Assembly (NCBI GenBank): GCA_032000125.1
Contig: DAMALH010000019.1
Location: 18,977-82,976, forward strand
Length of the DNA stretch: 64,000 nt
Direction: 5' to 3'
Source: Dryocola sp032000125
Lineage (GTDB): Bacteria > Pseudomonadota > Gammaproteobacteria > Enterobacterales > Enterobacteriaceae
Of this stretch, positions 16,400 to 25,466 are shown piece after piece. The position numbers and the translations under genes are program-made. The first letter of the stretch is position 1. The number at the start of each line of letters is the position of its first letter. Under the pieces are notes generated by a model that was not told where the DNA came from, did not search any database, and saw only the letters and a list, made by a program, of their open reading frames with translations.

Positions 16400-17935
16400 T
16401 CAGATACTGTTCGTTCGCGGCGGGCAGCGCTCAAGGATCTCAACGCTACCATCTTCGTTTTGCTGCTCCAGCATCACATCAAATCCCCACAGGCGGTGCA
16501 CGTGTTTGAGCACTTCCCGGCGGCCTCTGTCTAGCGGAGCGCGGTTGTGCGGGATATAACGCAGCGTCAGCGAGCGGTCGCCGCGCAAATCCACGTTCCA
16601 TACCTGAATATTCGGCTCCACGTTGCTCAGATTATATTGAGCAGAAAGCTGCGCGCGAATTTCACGGTAGCCCTCTTCGTTGTGAATAGCCGAAATTTCC
16701 AGGTAGTTGTTGTGATCGTCATCCAGCACGGTAAACAGCCGGAAGTCACGCATCAGTTTTGGCGACAGGAACTGGCTGATGAAGCTCTCGTCTTTAAAGT
16801 CGCGCATCGCGAAGTGCAGCGTATCCAGCCAGTCAGCGCCGGCGATATCCGGGAACCAGTATTTGTCTTCCTCGGTGGGATTCTGACAAATTCGTTTGAT
16901 GTCCTGGAACATCGCAAAGCCCAGCGCATAAGGGTTGATGCCGTTATACCACGGGCTATTATAGGGCGGCTGGAACACCACGTTGGTGTGGCTGTGCAGG
17001 AACTCAAGCATAAAGCGTTCCGACACTTTTCCTTCATCATACAGATGGTTAAGGATGGTGTAGTGCCAGAACGTCGCCCAGCCTTCGTTCATCACCTGGG
17101 TCTGCTTCTGCGGATAAAAATACTGGCTTACTTTGCGCACGATACGCAGGATTTCACGCTGCCAGGGTTCCAGCAGCGGCGCGTTCTTTTCCATGAAATA
17201 GAGCAGGTTTTCCTGCGGCTCGGAAGGATAGCGACGCGCCTCAGCAACCGTTTTTTCCTCTTCACGGCGTGGCAGGGTACGCCACAGCGTATTCACCTGG
17301 CTTTGCAGATACTCTTCGCGGCTTTTCTGCCGGGCTTTCTCTTCCTGCAGCGAGATCTTTTGCGGACGTTTGTAACGGTCAACGCCGTAGTTCATCAGCG
17401 CATGGCAGGAGTCCAGCAGCTTTTCTACTTCGTCCACGCCGTAGCGCTCTTCGCACTCGCTGATGTAGTTGCGGGCAAAAATCAGATAGTCGATTATCGA
17501 ACCGGCATCGGTCCAGCTTCGGAACAGATAGTTATTTTTAAAGAAGGAGTTATGGCCATAGCAGGCGTGGGCGATAACCAGCGCCTGCATGGTGATGGTG
17601 TTTTCTTCCATAAGGTAGGCGATACAGGGATTGGAATTAATTACAATCTCGTAGGCCAGACCCTGCTGCCCGTGCTTGTACAGCCGCTCGGTTTCAATAA
17701 ATTTCTTACCGAACGACCAGTGGGGGTAGTTTATCGGCATCCCAACGCTTGAGTAGGCGTCCATCATCTGCTCAGAGGTGATGACCTCTATTTGATGCGG
17801 ATAGGTTTCTAAGCGGTAGAGTTTTGCTACGCGGTCTATCTCGTCGAGGTAGACATCCAGCAATTCGAACGTCCAGTCAGGTCCATCACTAAGACGTTTG
17901 GAATCCTTTGTGGCGGAAAGATCAACAGTAGCCAT
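16400..17935 (-). CDS. ycgB: SpoVR-family protein YcgB
   Basis: A 511-residue SpoVR-like cytoplasmic protein of uncertain role; in E. coli it belongs to the stationary-phase regulon and is often near the yeaG/yeaH kinase system functionally. Signatures are HACYGHNSFFKNNYLFR, MNEGWATFWHYTI and NPYALGFAMFQDI. The ATG at 17935 (MATVDLSATKDSKRL) is preferred over a frame open 34 codons further up because GAGGG precedes it and the N-terminus matches YcgB. A long opposite-strand frame within this gene is a shadow. Confidence 0.94.
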   Translation of the reverse strand: MATVDLSATKDSKRLSDGPDWTFELLDVYLDEIDRVAKLYRLETYPHQIEVITSEQMMDAYSSVGMPINYPHWSFGKKFIETERLYKHGQQGLAYEIVINSNPCIAYLMEENTITMQALVIAHACYGHNSFFKNNYLFRSWTDAGSIIDYLIFARNYISECEERYGVDEVEKLLDSCHALMNYGVDRYKRPQKISLQEEKARQKSREEYLQSQVNTLWRTLPRREEEKTVAEARRYPSEPQENLLYFMEKNAPLLEPWQREILRIVRKVSQYFYPQKQTQVMNEGWATFWHYTILNHLYDEGKVSERFMLEFLHSHTNVVFQPPYNSPWYNGINPYALGFAMFQDIKRICQNPTEEDKYWFPDIAGADWLDTLHFAMRDFKDESFISQFLSPKLMRDFRLFTVLDDDHNNYLEISAIHNEEGYREIRAQLSAQYNLSNVEPNIQVWNVDLRGDRSLTLRYIPHNRAPLDRGRREVLKHVHRLWGFDVMLEQQNEDGSVEILERCPPRTNSI

Positions 17936-18258
17936 CAGCGCGCCCTCATTGTTGCGGCTCTCTCTGGATGGAAAGCCTTCCTCAAAGGATAGAACACTCC
18001 TCACACTTAGCGGCGATGAGAAAAATAATTTCTGCACGATTTAGTGATTTTCAGCCGCCGTTATTTGCCAGGTTAGCGGGATTTTATTCTGCAGCAAATA
18101 TCTTCCTTCGCAGGAGATCCTAATTATTCCGTGCCAGTAATGCTGGGTCAGGGTGTGAGGATGCTCACCATAATAAAGCCATATGTTGAATAACATTTTC
18201 ATCTGGGTTATCAATTTGTAATCAGAAGATTATTCTTTAGCTAAAGGGCGGGACGGAT
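17936..18258. other. ycgB-dadA divergent spacer
   Basis: This 323-base stretch holds the divergent promoters of ycgB and dadA. A CRP-like site at 18154-18169 is the clearest element. I see no small ORF with a credible ribosome site in it. Confidence 0.6.
18154..18169 (+). promoter_or_regulatory. CRP-like site upstream of dadA
   Basis: TGTGAGGATGCTCACC matches TGTGA-N6-TCACA at nine of ten positions, 90 bases before the dadA start. The dadAX operon of E. coli is CRP-activated and Lrp-controlled, which fits. Confidence 0.65.
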
Positions 18259-19557
18259 ATGCATGTTGTGGTGCTGGGAAGTGGAGTTGTCGGCGTCGCC
18301 AGCGCCTGGTATTTACGCCAGGCCGGTCATGAGGTGACGGTAATTGAACGCGAAGCGGGTCCGGCGCTTGAAACCAGCGCCGCCAATGCCGGGCAAATCT
18401 CACCGGGATATGCCGCACCCTGGGCCGCTCCCGGCGTGCCGTTAAAGGCGATTAAGTGGATGTTTCAGCGCCATGCGCCTTTAGCTATCAGCCTGGACGG
18501 CACGGGCTTCCAGCTCAGGTGGATGCTGCAGATGCTGCGCAACTGCGATATGCGCCACTATATGGAAAACAAAGGGCGGATGGTGCGCCTGGCCGAATAC
18601 AGCCGCGACTGCCTGAAGGCCCTGCGCCACAGTACCGGTATTGAGTATGAAGGCCGTCAGGGCGGCACCTTGCAGCTCTTCCGCACCGAGCAGCAATATG
18701 AAAATGCGGCAAAAGATATCGCGGTGCTTAAAGAGGCTGGCGTACCTTATCAACTGCTTGAGTCCGGCCAGCTTGCCGGGGTTGAGCCCGCGCTTGCCGA
18801 GGTTGCGCATAAGCTCACGGGCGGCCTGCGCTTGCCTAATGATGAAACGGGAGACTGCCAGCTCTTTACGCAGAACCTGGCGCACATGGTGGCAGAGGCT
18901 GGCGTGAATTTCCGTTTTAATACCGCCGTTGACCGCCTGCTTTATGAAGGACAAAGAATTTACGGCGTGCAATGCGGCAAAGAAGTCGTGAAAGCCGATG
19001 CTTACGTTGTGGCGTTTGGCTCTTACTCAACGGCGCTGTTAAAAAATATTGTCGATATCCCGGTCTACCCGCTGAAGGGCTATTCACTGACGATTCCCGT
19101 TGCCGACGAGCAGGGCGCGCCGGTTTCCACTATCCTCGATGAAACGTACAAAATCGCCATTACCCGTTTTGATAACCGTATTCGGGTAGGCGGCATGGCA
19201 GAGATCGTCGGCTATAACACCGAGCTGCTGCAGCCGCGCCGCGAAACGCTTGAGATGGTTGTCCGCGATCTTTATCCACGCGGGGGCCATGTTGAACAGG
19301 CGACTTTCTGGACCGGCCTGCGTCCGATGACGCCTGACGGCACGCCAATCGTCGGCCGCACGCCGTACAAAAATCTTTGGCTGAATACCGGACACGGTAC
19401 GCTGGGCTGGACCATGGCGTGCGGCTCCGGACAAATGCTCAGCGATTTGATTTCAGGAAGAACGCCCGCCATTCCGTTTGACGATTTATCCGTTGCGCGT
19501 TACCAGCCGGGCTTTTCCCCTTCGGCTTCACATCGGTTACACGGCGCCCATAATTAA
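18259..19557 (+). CDS. dadA: D-amino acid dehydrogenase small subunit DadA
   Basis: A 432-residue membrane-associated FAD enzyme that oxidises D-alanine and other D-amino acids to 2-oxo acids, feeding electrons to quinone. The N-terminal dinucleotide motif VLGSGVVGVASAWYL (residues 5-19) and the C-terminal TGLRPMTPDGTPIVGRTPY identify it. dadX follows after 18 bases, so D-alanine is supplied from L-alanine by the next gene product. A CRP-like site lies upstream. Confidence 0.96.
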   Translation: MHVVVLGSGVVGVASAWYLRQAGHEVTVIEREAGPALETSAANAGQISPGYAAPWAAPGVPLKAIKWMFQRHAPLAISLDGTGFQLRWMLQMLRNCDMRHYMENKGRMVRLAEYSRDCLKALRHSTGIEYEGRQGGTLQLFRTEQQYENAAKDIAVLKEAGVPYQLLESGQLAGVEPALAEVAHKLTGGLRLPNDETGDCQLFTQNLAHMVAEAGVNFRFNTAVDRLLYEGQRIYGVQCGKEVVKADAYVVAFGSYSTALLKNIVDIPVYPLKGYSLTIPVADEQGAPVSTILDETYKIAITRFDNRIRVGGMAEIVGYNTELLQPRRETLEMVVRDLYPRGGHVEQATFWTGLRPMTPDGTPIVGRTPYKNLWLNTGHGTLGWTMACGSGQMLSDLISGRTPAIPFDDLSVARYQPGFSPSASHRLHGAHN

Positions 19558-19575
19558 CAACGATAAGGAGTGGTC

Positions 19576-20646
19576 ATGTCTCGTCCCGTTGTGGCAACGC
19601 TCGATCTCAGCGCGATGCGTAATAACCTGCAGGTAGTGCGTCAGGCTGCGCCCAACTCCCACGTCTGGTCGGTGGTGAAAGCAAACGCCTACGGCCACGG
19701 GCTGGACAGGGTCTGGTCCGCGCTAAACACCACCGACGGTTTCGCTTTACTCAACCTTGAAGAGGCGATACTGCTGCGCGAACGCGGCTGGAAAGGCCCG
19801 ATTCTGATGCTTGAGGGCTTTTTCCACAGCGATGAGCTACCTCTGTTTGATAAGTATCGCCTCACTACCAGCCTGCACAGTAACTGGCAGGTAAAGGCGT
19901 TGGCCAACGCCCGGCTGAACGCGCCGCTCGATGTTTATCTGAAAATGAACAGCGGCATGAACCGCCTCGGTTTTGCCCCTGAGCGCGTGCATTCTATCTG
20001 GCAGCAGCTACGCGCCATTGCCAATGTCGGCCAGCTAACCCTGATGGCGCATTTTGCCGATGCCGAACAGCCGGAGGGAATAGTCGAACCTTTAGCCCGC
20101 GTTGAACAGGCGGCAGAAGGGCTGGACTGCGCGCGTTCGCTTGCCAACTCCGCGGCAACGCTGTGGCACCCGGAGGCACATTTTGACTGGGTGCGTCCGG
20201 GCATCGTTCTTTACGGCGCGTCGCCGAGCGGGCAGTGGCGGGATATCGCTACCAGCGGCCTGAAACCGGTGATGTCGCTGCGCAGTGAAGTTATCGGCAT
20301 TCAGAACCTGAAAGCCGGCGATAGCGTGGGATACGGCAGCCGCTACCGCGCAACGGGCGAGCAGCGTATCGGCATTGTGGCGGGCGGCTATGCGGACGGG
20401 TATCCACGCCATGCGCCTGACGGCACGCCGGTACAGGTCGAGGGGGTTATGACAACAACTGTTGGTACGGTGTCCATGGATATGCTGGCGGTGGATTTAA
20501 CGCCTTGTCCTCAGGCCGGAATAGGCAGCCCGGTGGAGCTGTGGGGGAACGATGTTAAGATCGACGACGTTGCTTGTGCTTCGGGAACGGTGGGCTATGA
20601 GCTGATGTGCGCTCTTGCGCAGCGCGTGCCCGTTGTGGTGCAGTAA
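19576..20646 (+). CDS. dadX: Catabolic alanine racemase DadX
   Basis: A 356-residue PLP enzyme interconverting L- and D-alanine for catabolism. The Schiff-base lysine is K35 in VVKANAYGHG; the second active-site Tyr lies near VGYGSRYRATGE. ATG 19576 is chosen over the in-frame GTG at 19570, since the GTG overlaps AAGGAG, the ribosome site of the ATG. It ends at a stem-loop shared with cvrA. Confidence 0.95.
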   Translation: MSRPVVATLDLSAMRNNLQVVRQAAPNSHVWSVVKANAYGHGLDRVWSALNTTDGFALLNLEEAILLRERGWKGPILMLEGFFHSDELPLFDKYRLTTSLHSNWQVKALANARLNAPLDVYLKMNSGMNRLGFAPERVHSIWQQLRAIANVGQLTLMAHFADAEQPEGIVEPLARVEQAAEGLDCARSLANSAATLWHPEAHFDWVRPGIVLYGASPSGQWRDIATSGLKPVMSLRSEVIGIQNLKAGDSVGYGSRYRATGEQRIGIVAGGYADGYPRHAPDGTPVQVEGVMTTTVGTVSMDMLAVDLTPCPQAGIGSPVELWGNDVKIDDVACASGTVGYELMCALAQRVPVVVQ

Positions 20647-20655
20647 TCCGTTAAC

Positions 20656-20679
20656 CTCCCTCTCCTGGCGGAGAGGGAG
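20656..20679. terminator. Stem-loop between convergent dadX and cvrA
   Basis: CTCCCTCTCC and GGAGAGGGAG form a perfect 10-bp stem around TGGC. No long T-run follows on either strand, so termination may be inefficient. Confidence 0.6.
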
Positions 20680-20686
20680 TCGTCCA

Positions 20687-22417
20687 TCACTCTTCTTGCT
20701 CTTCAGCCACGCGAACGCCAATTTTGCGTACCTGATTATTTTCTTTCTCTGCCACCGTCCAGATCATTCCGGCGAACTCAACCTGGTCGCCAACCACCGG
20801 CGCGCCGCCCAGCATGCCCAGCACAAATTCGCCCAGGGTTTGCTGCGTATTGACCGCCTCATCCAGATCCAGGCCGTAAATCGTGGCGACGTCGGCAAAC
20901 TGCGCGTTGGCTTCAAGGATAAAGTCGCCGAAGAAGCGCTGGTCGAGCGCAACGGGAGGCGACTGGCTAAAGAGCTTGCCAAGGGCTGGCAGATCCCGCT
21001 CGCGACCGATTACGCACAGGACATCGCCTTCACGCAGCCTTGTGCTGCCCGTCGGGTGCAGCAAAATGTTGTCACGGAACAGGGCGGCGATGCGCGTTTC
21101 TTCGGGCATGTGCAGGTCGCGCAGGGCTGCGCCCACGCACCATTTGTCTGCGCTAAGCTGATAGACAAACTGCTCCCACGGATTCTCCGGATGGATATCC
21201 AGCCCAACGCGGGAAACCGGCCAGCCAATCGGCGGCACAACCACTTTGGCTTTTTTTGCCGCCCAGCCCAGTGATGAACCCTGCAACAGCAGCGAAACCA
21301 GCACCACAAAGAACGCCACGTTGAAGAACAGCCTGGCGTTATCCAGCCCGGCCATCATCGGGAAAACGGCAAGAATGATCGGCACCGCGCCGCGTAATCC
21401 TACCCAACTGATGAAGATGCGTTCACGGCCGTTAAACCCCCGAAACGGCAGCAGGCCGACGAAGACGGAAAGCGGGCGCGCAAAGAAAATCATCCATGCG
21501 GAAAGCAGCAGCGCCGGTATCGCGATGGTCAGCAAATCCAACGGGTTAACCAGCAGCCCCAGCACCAGGAACATGCCGATTTGCGCAAGCCACGCCAGGC
21601 CATCGAAGGTTTGCAGAATGCCGAAGCGGCTGCGGATAGGGCGGTTGCCCAGCAAAAAACCGCACAGATAAACGGCAAGGATACCGCTGCCGTCCAGCGC
21701 GGTGGTGATACCAAACACCATAATACCGCCGCTTAACGCCAGCAGCGGATAAAGCCCCTGCGGCAGGGTGATGCGGTTAATCATCTGCAATAACAGATAG
21801 CCGCCGCCTAACCCAAGCAGTATGCCGAGGCCAAACTGCCGCAGGATATCTACGGCAAACATCCAGCTCAGGCCGGTTTTCCCTTGCTCAATCATTTCAA
21901 TTAGCGTGATGGTCAGGAACACTGCCATCGGGTCGTTGCTGCCGGATTCGATTTCAAGGGTTGCGCCAACGCGCTCGTTAAGCCCTTTGCCGCCCAGCAG
22001 AGAAAATACCGCGGCCGCGTCGGTTGAGCCGACGATGGCGCCAATTAACAGACCCTGAATCAAATCGAGATGAAACAGCCATGCGGCGGCGATACCCGTT
22101 AACCCCGATGTGATCAGAACACCAACGGTAGCAAGGGAAAGCGCCGGGCCAAGGGCGACTTTAAACGAACTGGCCTGGGTGCGCATACCGCCATCAAGAA
22201 GGATCACCGCAAGCGCGAGGTTACTGACCAGATAGGCAAAAGGATAATTATCGAACGGGATACCGCCCACGCCGTCAATGCCCGCCAGCATGCCGATTGC
22301 GAGAAAAATAACGAGGATGGGAATACCAAGACGGGAAGAAAACGAACTCAATAAGATGCTACAAGTTACCAATACGGAACCTAAAATAAACAGACTAATT
22401 ACCGCACCCGCGTCCAA
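20687..22417 (-). CDS. cvrA: K+/H+ antiporter CvrA (NhaP2 type)
   Basis: A 576-residue CPA1-family antiporter. The N-terminal part has about a dozen hydrophobic segments with the conserved GSTDAAAVFSLLGGKGLNERV and ESGSNDPMAVFL. A cytoplasmic TrkA-C domain (LREGDVLCVIGRERDLPALG) and a CorC/HlyC-like tail (VVGDQVEFAGMIWTVAE) follow. TTG at 22417 gives LDAGAVISLF, aligned with MDATTIISLF of E. coli, and has AAGGAG 10 bases upstream; the in-frame ATG at 22426 is only about 2 bases from that site. Confidence 0.93.
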   Translation of the reverse strand: MDAGAVISLFILGSVLVTCSILLSSFSSRLGIPILVIFLAIGMLAGIDGVGGIPFDNYPFAYLVSNLALAVILLDGGMRTQASSFKVALGPALSLATVGVLITSGLTGIAAAWLFHLDLIQGLLIGAIVGSTDAAAVFSLLGGKGLNERVGATLEIESGSNDPMAVFLTITLIEMIEQGKTGLSWMFAVDILRQFGLGILLGLGGGYLLLQMINRITLPQGLYPLLALSGGIMVFGITTALDGSGILAVYLCGFLLGNRPIRSRFGILQTFDGLAWLAQIGMFLVLGLLVNPLDLLTIAIPALLLSAWMIFFARPLSVFVGLLPFRGFNGRERIFISWVGLRGAVPIILAVFPMMAGLDNARLFFNVAFFVVLVSLLLQGSSLGWAAKKAKVVVPPIGWPVSRVGLDIHPENPWEQFVYQLSADKWCVGAALRDLHMPEETRIAALFRDNILLHPTGSTRLREGDVLCVIGRERDLPALGKLFSQSPPVALDQRFFGDFILEANAQFADVATIYGLDLDEAVNTQQTLGEFVLGMLGGAPVVGDQVEFAGMIWTVAEKENNQVRKIGVRVAEEQEE

Positions 22418-22509
22418 AATTATCATTCTCCTTTATAAGTGTTGCTGTGATTATTGCAAAATGTTAACACGGAAGCGGCTGATTAAACGTTCGAAAAGCA
22501 CGCTTTTTT

Positions 22510-23421
22510 TTAGCTTATGACGTGATGTCCGCTAACGGACAGCACGCTTTGGTCGCCATCGTGCTTTAATTCGCCAAAGGCGCCGAGCGGCAGCGTTACC
22601 GTCTGCGGCTCATGCCCGAACGGCAGGCCAGGCAGTACGGGCAGAGCAAACCTCTGCGCAAGCGTGCTGCACATTTCGTTAAAGTCATAGCCCGCGTCGT
22701 AGTCGCTGAGCGTCGTACCGTTAAAGCTGCCAAGAATGAGCGCTTTTTGGCGTCTCAAAATCCCGGCATGGTGTAGCTGCAATAGCATGCGCTCGACGCG
22801 GAAGGGATGCTCATTGATATCCTCAACCACCAGAATCCCGCCGTCAATGGCGGGCAGCCACGGCGAACCGATAAGCGAAACCAGCATGGCAAGATTGCCG
22901 CCCCAAAGTGTGCCGCTAACGGAACAGGCGGGAGCCGCGTTTTGCCAGCTTAGGTTGAACTTTGGTTGAGTGACCGCTTTCCAGAAGTGCTGCCAGGTAT
23001 AGTCATCCAGCTTCTCTGCGCCAAAATTCCCGGCAAGCATTGGCCCGCTAAATGTGATAACGCCGCACTGCGCCAGCAAAGCGAGCTGGATAGCGGTGAA
23101 GTCACTGTGCCCGCAAATCACCGGCGTGCGCGCTCGCAGAGCATGGCCCAGCCGTGGATAATCAATTTTTTCGAGCAGGCGCGTTGCCCCATAGCCCCCG
23201 CGTACGGCGAGCACGATATCGCACTCTGGAGAGAGCGAGGTGAGCTGGTGGATATCGGCCAGGCGCTCCTCGTCAGTGCCTGCAAAACGCTGAAAACGCC
23301 GGGTCACCGCCTGCTGATTCTCAACCAGATGCCCGGCGTCCCCAAGGCGTTCTATACCGCGAGCCGCCGCGTCCTGGTTAACACAGTAGCCTGAAGGGGC
23401 AATCAAACGAATCAGAGACAT
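22510..23421 (-). CDS. ldcA: Murein tetrapeptide L,D-carboxypeptidase
   Basis: A 303-residue cytoplasmic serine peptidase (family S66) that removes the terminal D-Ala from recycled murein tetrapeptides. The nucleophile is S106 in VICGHSDFTAI. The Glu and His of the S66 triad are expected in the ILVVEDINEHPFRVERML block and in GLPFGHEPQTVTLPLG. It is divergent from emtA, another murein enzyme. Confidence 0.95.
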   Translation of the reverse strand: MSLIRLIAPSGYCVNQDAAARGIERLGDAGHLVENQQAVTRRFQRFAGTDEERLADIHQLTSLSPECDIVLAVRGGYGATRLLEKIDYPRLGHALRARTPVICGHSDFTAIQLALLAQCGVITFSGPMLAGNFGAEKLDDYTWQHFWKAVTQPKFNLSWQNAAPACSVSGTLWGGNLAMLVSLIGSPWLPAIDGGILVVEDINEHPFRVERMLLQLHHAGILRRQKALILGSFNGTTLSDYDAGYDFNEMCSTLAQRFALPVLPGLPFGHEPQTVTLPLGAFGELKHDGDQSVLSVSGHHVIS

Positions 23422-23539
23422 GGCATTTCCTGGCTGTAGATTATTTGGTTATGATGCCGTTATCCTGGGCGGTTGTCACTCGCCCGGCGGCGTTGAAACG
23501 CCGTAATAGTAAGCAAAGTATTTAATAAGGATAGATGGC

Positions 23540-24148
23540 GTGAAAATAAGATGGCTGATTGTTTTGGTTCTGTTCCTCGCGGGTTGTTCCAGCCACACCG
23601 CTAAACAACCGGTCTGGAACCCAACGAAACCGGTCCAGCGCGCGCTTACCTGGATGCCTATCACCGAGCAGGCGGGAAAAGAGTGGGGCGTCAGTCCGCG
23701 AGTGATTACGGCCATTATTGCCGTAGAGTCCGGCGGTAATCCGGCGCTTGTCAGTAAATCCAATGCGGTTGGACTGATGCAGATTAAAGCATCCACGGCA
23801 GGCGCGGACGTTTATCGCCATCTGGGATGGAGCGGCCAGCCGTCTACCAGTGAACTAAAAGATCCGGCGCGGAATATCTCCATTGGCACCGCCTATCTCA
23901 GCATTATGGAGCATGGCATTCTGGCCGGGATTGAGGATCCGCAAACCATGCAATACGCCCTGCTGGTTTCTTATGCGAACGGCGCGGGCGCGCTGCTCAG
24001 AACCTTTTCTTCCGATCGCAAAAAGGCCATTAGCGAAATCAACGGCCTGAGCCCTGACGAATTCTGGCAATACGTTGCGAAAAACCATCCTGCCGCCCAG
24101 GCGCCGCGCTATCTGTATAAAGTCTCGCGGGCCATGGAGGCGATGTAG
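23540..24148 (+). CDS. emtA: Endo-type lytic transglycosylase EmtA (MltE)
   Basis: A 202-residue outer-membrane lipoprotein that cleaves glycan strands internally. The start is GTG at 23540, after AAGGA. The lipobox LFLAGC places the lipid anchor at C16. The SLT domain shows the catalytic E63 in AVESGGNPALVSKSNAVGLMQIK and SYANGAGALLR. Its stop is 2 bases from that of ycgR, with which it converges. Confidence 0.95.
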   Translation: MKIRWLIVLVLFLAGCSSHTAKQPVWNPTKPVQRALTWMPITEQAGKEWGVSPRVITAIIAVESGGNPALVSKSNAVGLMQIKASTAGADVYRHLGWSGQPSTSELKDPARNISIGTAYLSIMEHGILAGIEDPQTMQYALLVSYANGAGALLRTFSSDRKKAISEINGLSPDEFWQYVAKNHPAAQAPRYLYKVSRAMEAM

Positions 24149-24150
24149 CA

Positions 24151-24882
24151 TTATTTGACGCGGTTGGCCCTTTCCCGGGCTGACCGTTCTAACGAGAAAA
24201 TAATCCGCTGCAGTTCGCGCTCAACCGCCGGGTTAACGTTCAGGAAGCGGAAGCTAAGGCGCGGCGTGCTGACGGTCTCATTCTTGTTATCCACCACCTT
24301 GCGCTCTGAAAGCGTCACCAGTTGCATATCAAAGTAAAACTTGCCCCATTCCACCAGATCGATTTCCACCTGCGCAAAGCGCATGCCGACGCTAAGCCCG
24401 GCGGGCAACGGCCCGTCGACCAGCGCGCCCATGCCGCCAAGCGATAAGTCACACAGTCGGAAATCAAAAAAAGTGCCGTCCGGCAGTTTTGCATGGCAGA
24501 AATAAAACGGCTGAAGCGGGGCGTTGATACGGAAATACTCCCTGCGTTGCACAAACCACAAAGCTGGCGGCAAGGGTGAACTAAACGCGGGCAGATTCAG
24601 GTAATTCACGGCCTGCAGTTTGGGCAGGGTGAACTCCACTTTTGCTCCCTGCGTTTCCGCCGTGAACTGAATCTCGGTCGCTTTTTGCGCCGCCTGGTTT
24701 TCCTGCGACTGGCTGCCGAAATCCATTACCAGTTGCGTAGGCGAAACGTCCAGAATCTTACTGATAAATTGCCCTGCATTCCAGGTGAGACGTACCGGGA
24801 CCTGGTGCTTATGGAGATCGCGCAGCACGCCTAATACCGCAAGAGGACTTTGTTTCAGAAACTGCTCGTTATAGTTACTCAA
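24151..24882 (-). CDS. ycgR: Flagellar brake protein YcgR (PilZ, cyclic-di-GMP)
   Basis: A 243-residue PilZ protein that, when bound to cyclic-di-GMP, interacts with the flagellar motor and slows swimming. The YcgR N-domain begins SNYNEQFLKQSPLAVLGVLRDLH. The c-di-GMP motif RxxxR reads QRREYFR, followed by DLSLGGMGAL (D/NxSxxG). TTG at 24882 is taken as start: the open frame extends to 24939, but that segment overlaps the sigma-28 promoter at 24926-24952, and E. coli YcgR begins at the equivalent residue. Confidence 0.94.
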   Translation of the reverse strand: MSNYNEQFLKQSPLAVLGVLRDLHKHQVPVRLTWNAGQFISKILDVSPTQLVMDFGSQSQENQAAQKATEIQFTAETQGAKVEFTLPKLQAVNYLNLPAFSSPLPPALWFVQRREYFRINAPLQPFYFCHAKLPDGTFFDFRLCDLSLGGMGALVDGPLPAGLSVGMRFAQVEIDLVEWGKFYFDMQLVTLSERKVVDNKNETVSTPRLSFRFLNVNPAVERELQRIIFSLERSARERANRVK

Positions 24883-24925
24883 GGCCCTGGTCCGTGTTGT
24901 GTTCTGAGGGGGGAGATAAGCGAAG

Positions 24926-24952
24926 TTATCGGCAGGCAAAAAGGAAACTTAA
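24926..24952 (-). promoter_or_regulatory. Sigma-28 (FliA) promoter of ycgR
   Basis: On the minus strand TTAAGTTT, an 11-base spacer, then GCCGATAA. This is one base from the TAAAGTTT-N11-GCCGATAA consensus and lies 44 bases before the TTG start. It puts ycgR in the flagellar class 3 regulon, as in E. coli. Confidence 0.85.
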
Positions 24953-25002
24953 GATAAATCTCAGGCGCTTAGCAGGAAATTTTCGATAACCCAGTGATGT
25001 TC

Positions 25003-25031
25003 GTCACATTTTTCTGTAACTTGATTATACT
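25003..25031 (+). promoter_or_regulatory. Candidate ymgE promoter
   Basis: GTCACA, a 17-base spacer, then TATACT. The -10 context TTATACTTAG resembles stationary-phase promoters. It leaves a leader of about 75 bases. Confidence 0.4.
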
Positions 25032-25113
25032 TAGCGTACCGACAAACCGAGCCCTGCCTGACGTAGCGGTTCGGACTTGTTACTACTCACAATAATGAAG
25101 AGGACGTTCAAAA

Positions 25114-25365
25114 ATGGGTATCATTGCCTGGATTGTATTTGGTTTGATCGCTGGTGTTATCGCGAAACTTATCATGCCTGGTAGAGATGGTGGTGGTTTT
25201 ATCCTGACCTGTATTCTGGGTGTTGTGGGTGCCGTAGTCGGCGGGTGGTTAGCAACATTCTTCCATATCGGCGGCAGCGTAACCGGCTTTAACCTGCCAA
25301 GTTTCCTGGTCGCGGTGGTGGGTGCGATCGTTGTGCTGGCGATTTTCCGCATGGTGCGACGTTAA
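25114..25365 (+). CDS. ymgE: GlsB/YeaQ/YmgE-family membrane stress protein
   Basis: An 83-residue inner-membrane protein with three hydrophobic helices separated by glycines: MGIIAWIVFGLIAGVIAKL, then FILTCILGVVGAVVGGW, and the C-terminal FLVAVVGAIVVLAIFRMVRR. The invariant IMPGRDGGG loop is present. Members accompany stationary-phase and envelope stress; a precise function is not known. It keeps the enteric position after ycgR. Confidence 0.93.
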   Translation: MGIIAWIVFGLIAGVIAKLIMPGRDGGGFILTCILGVVGAVVGGWLATFFHIGGSVTGFNLPSFLVAVVGAIVVLAIFRMVRR

Positions 25366-25383
25366 CCCTAAGCTTTATAAAAA

Positions 25384-25401
25384 CGGCCCCTTTTGGGGCC
25401 G
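25384..25401. terminator. Terminator between ymgE and foxA
   Basis: CGGCCCC, loop TTTT, GGGGCCG. On the minus strand it is followed by TTTTTATAAAG, a good terminator for foxA; on the plus strand only CTCTACTTTATT follows. Confidence 0.75.
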
Positions 25402-25466
25402 CTCTACTTTATTCTCCCGCTCAAATACGCACGGATTGATCGTGCTTTCCGCCAGGGTTCACCGAA

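Noticed and set aside
16547..17752. Long plus-strand open frame of 401 codons
   Set aside because: It is wholly antisense to ycgB, which has clear SpoVR motifs; the frame has no recognisable family.
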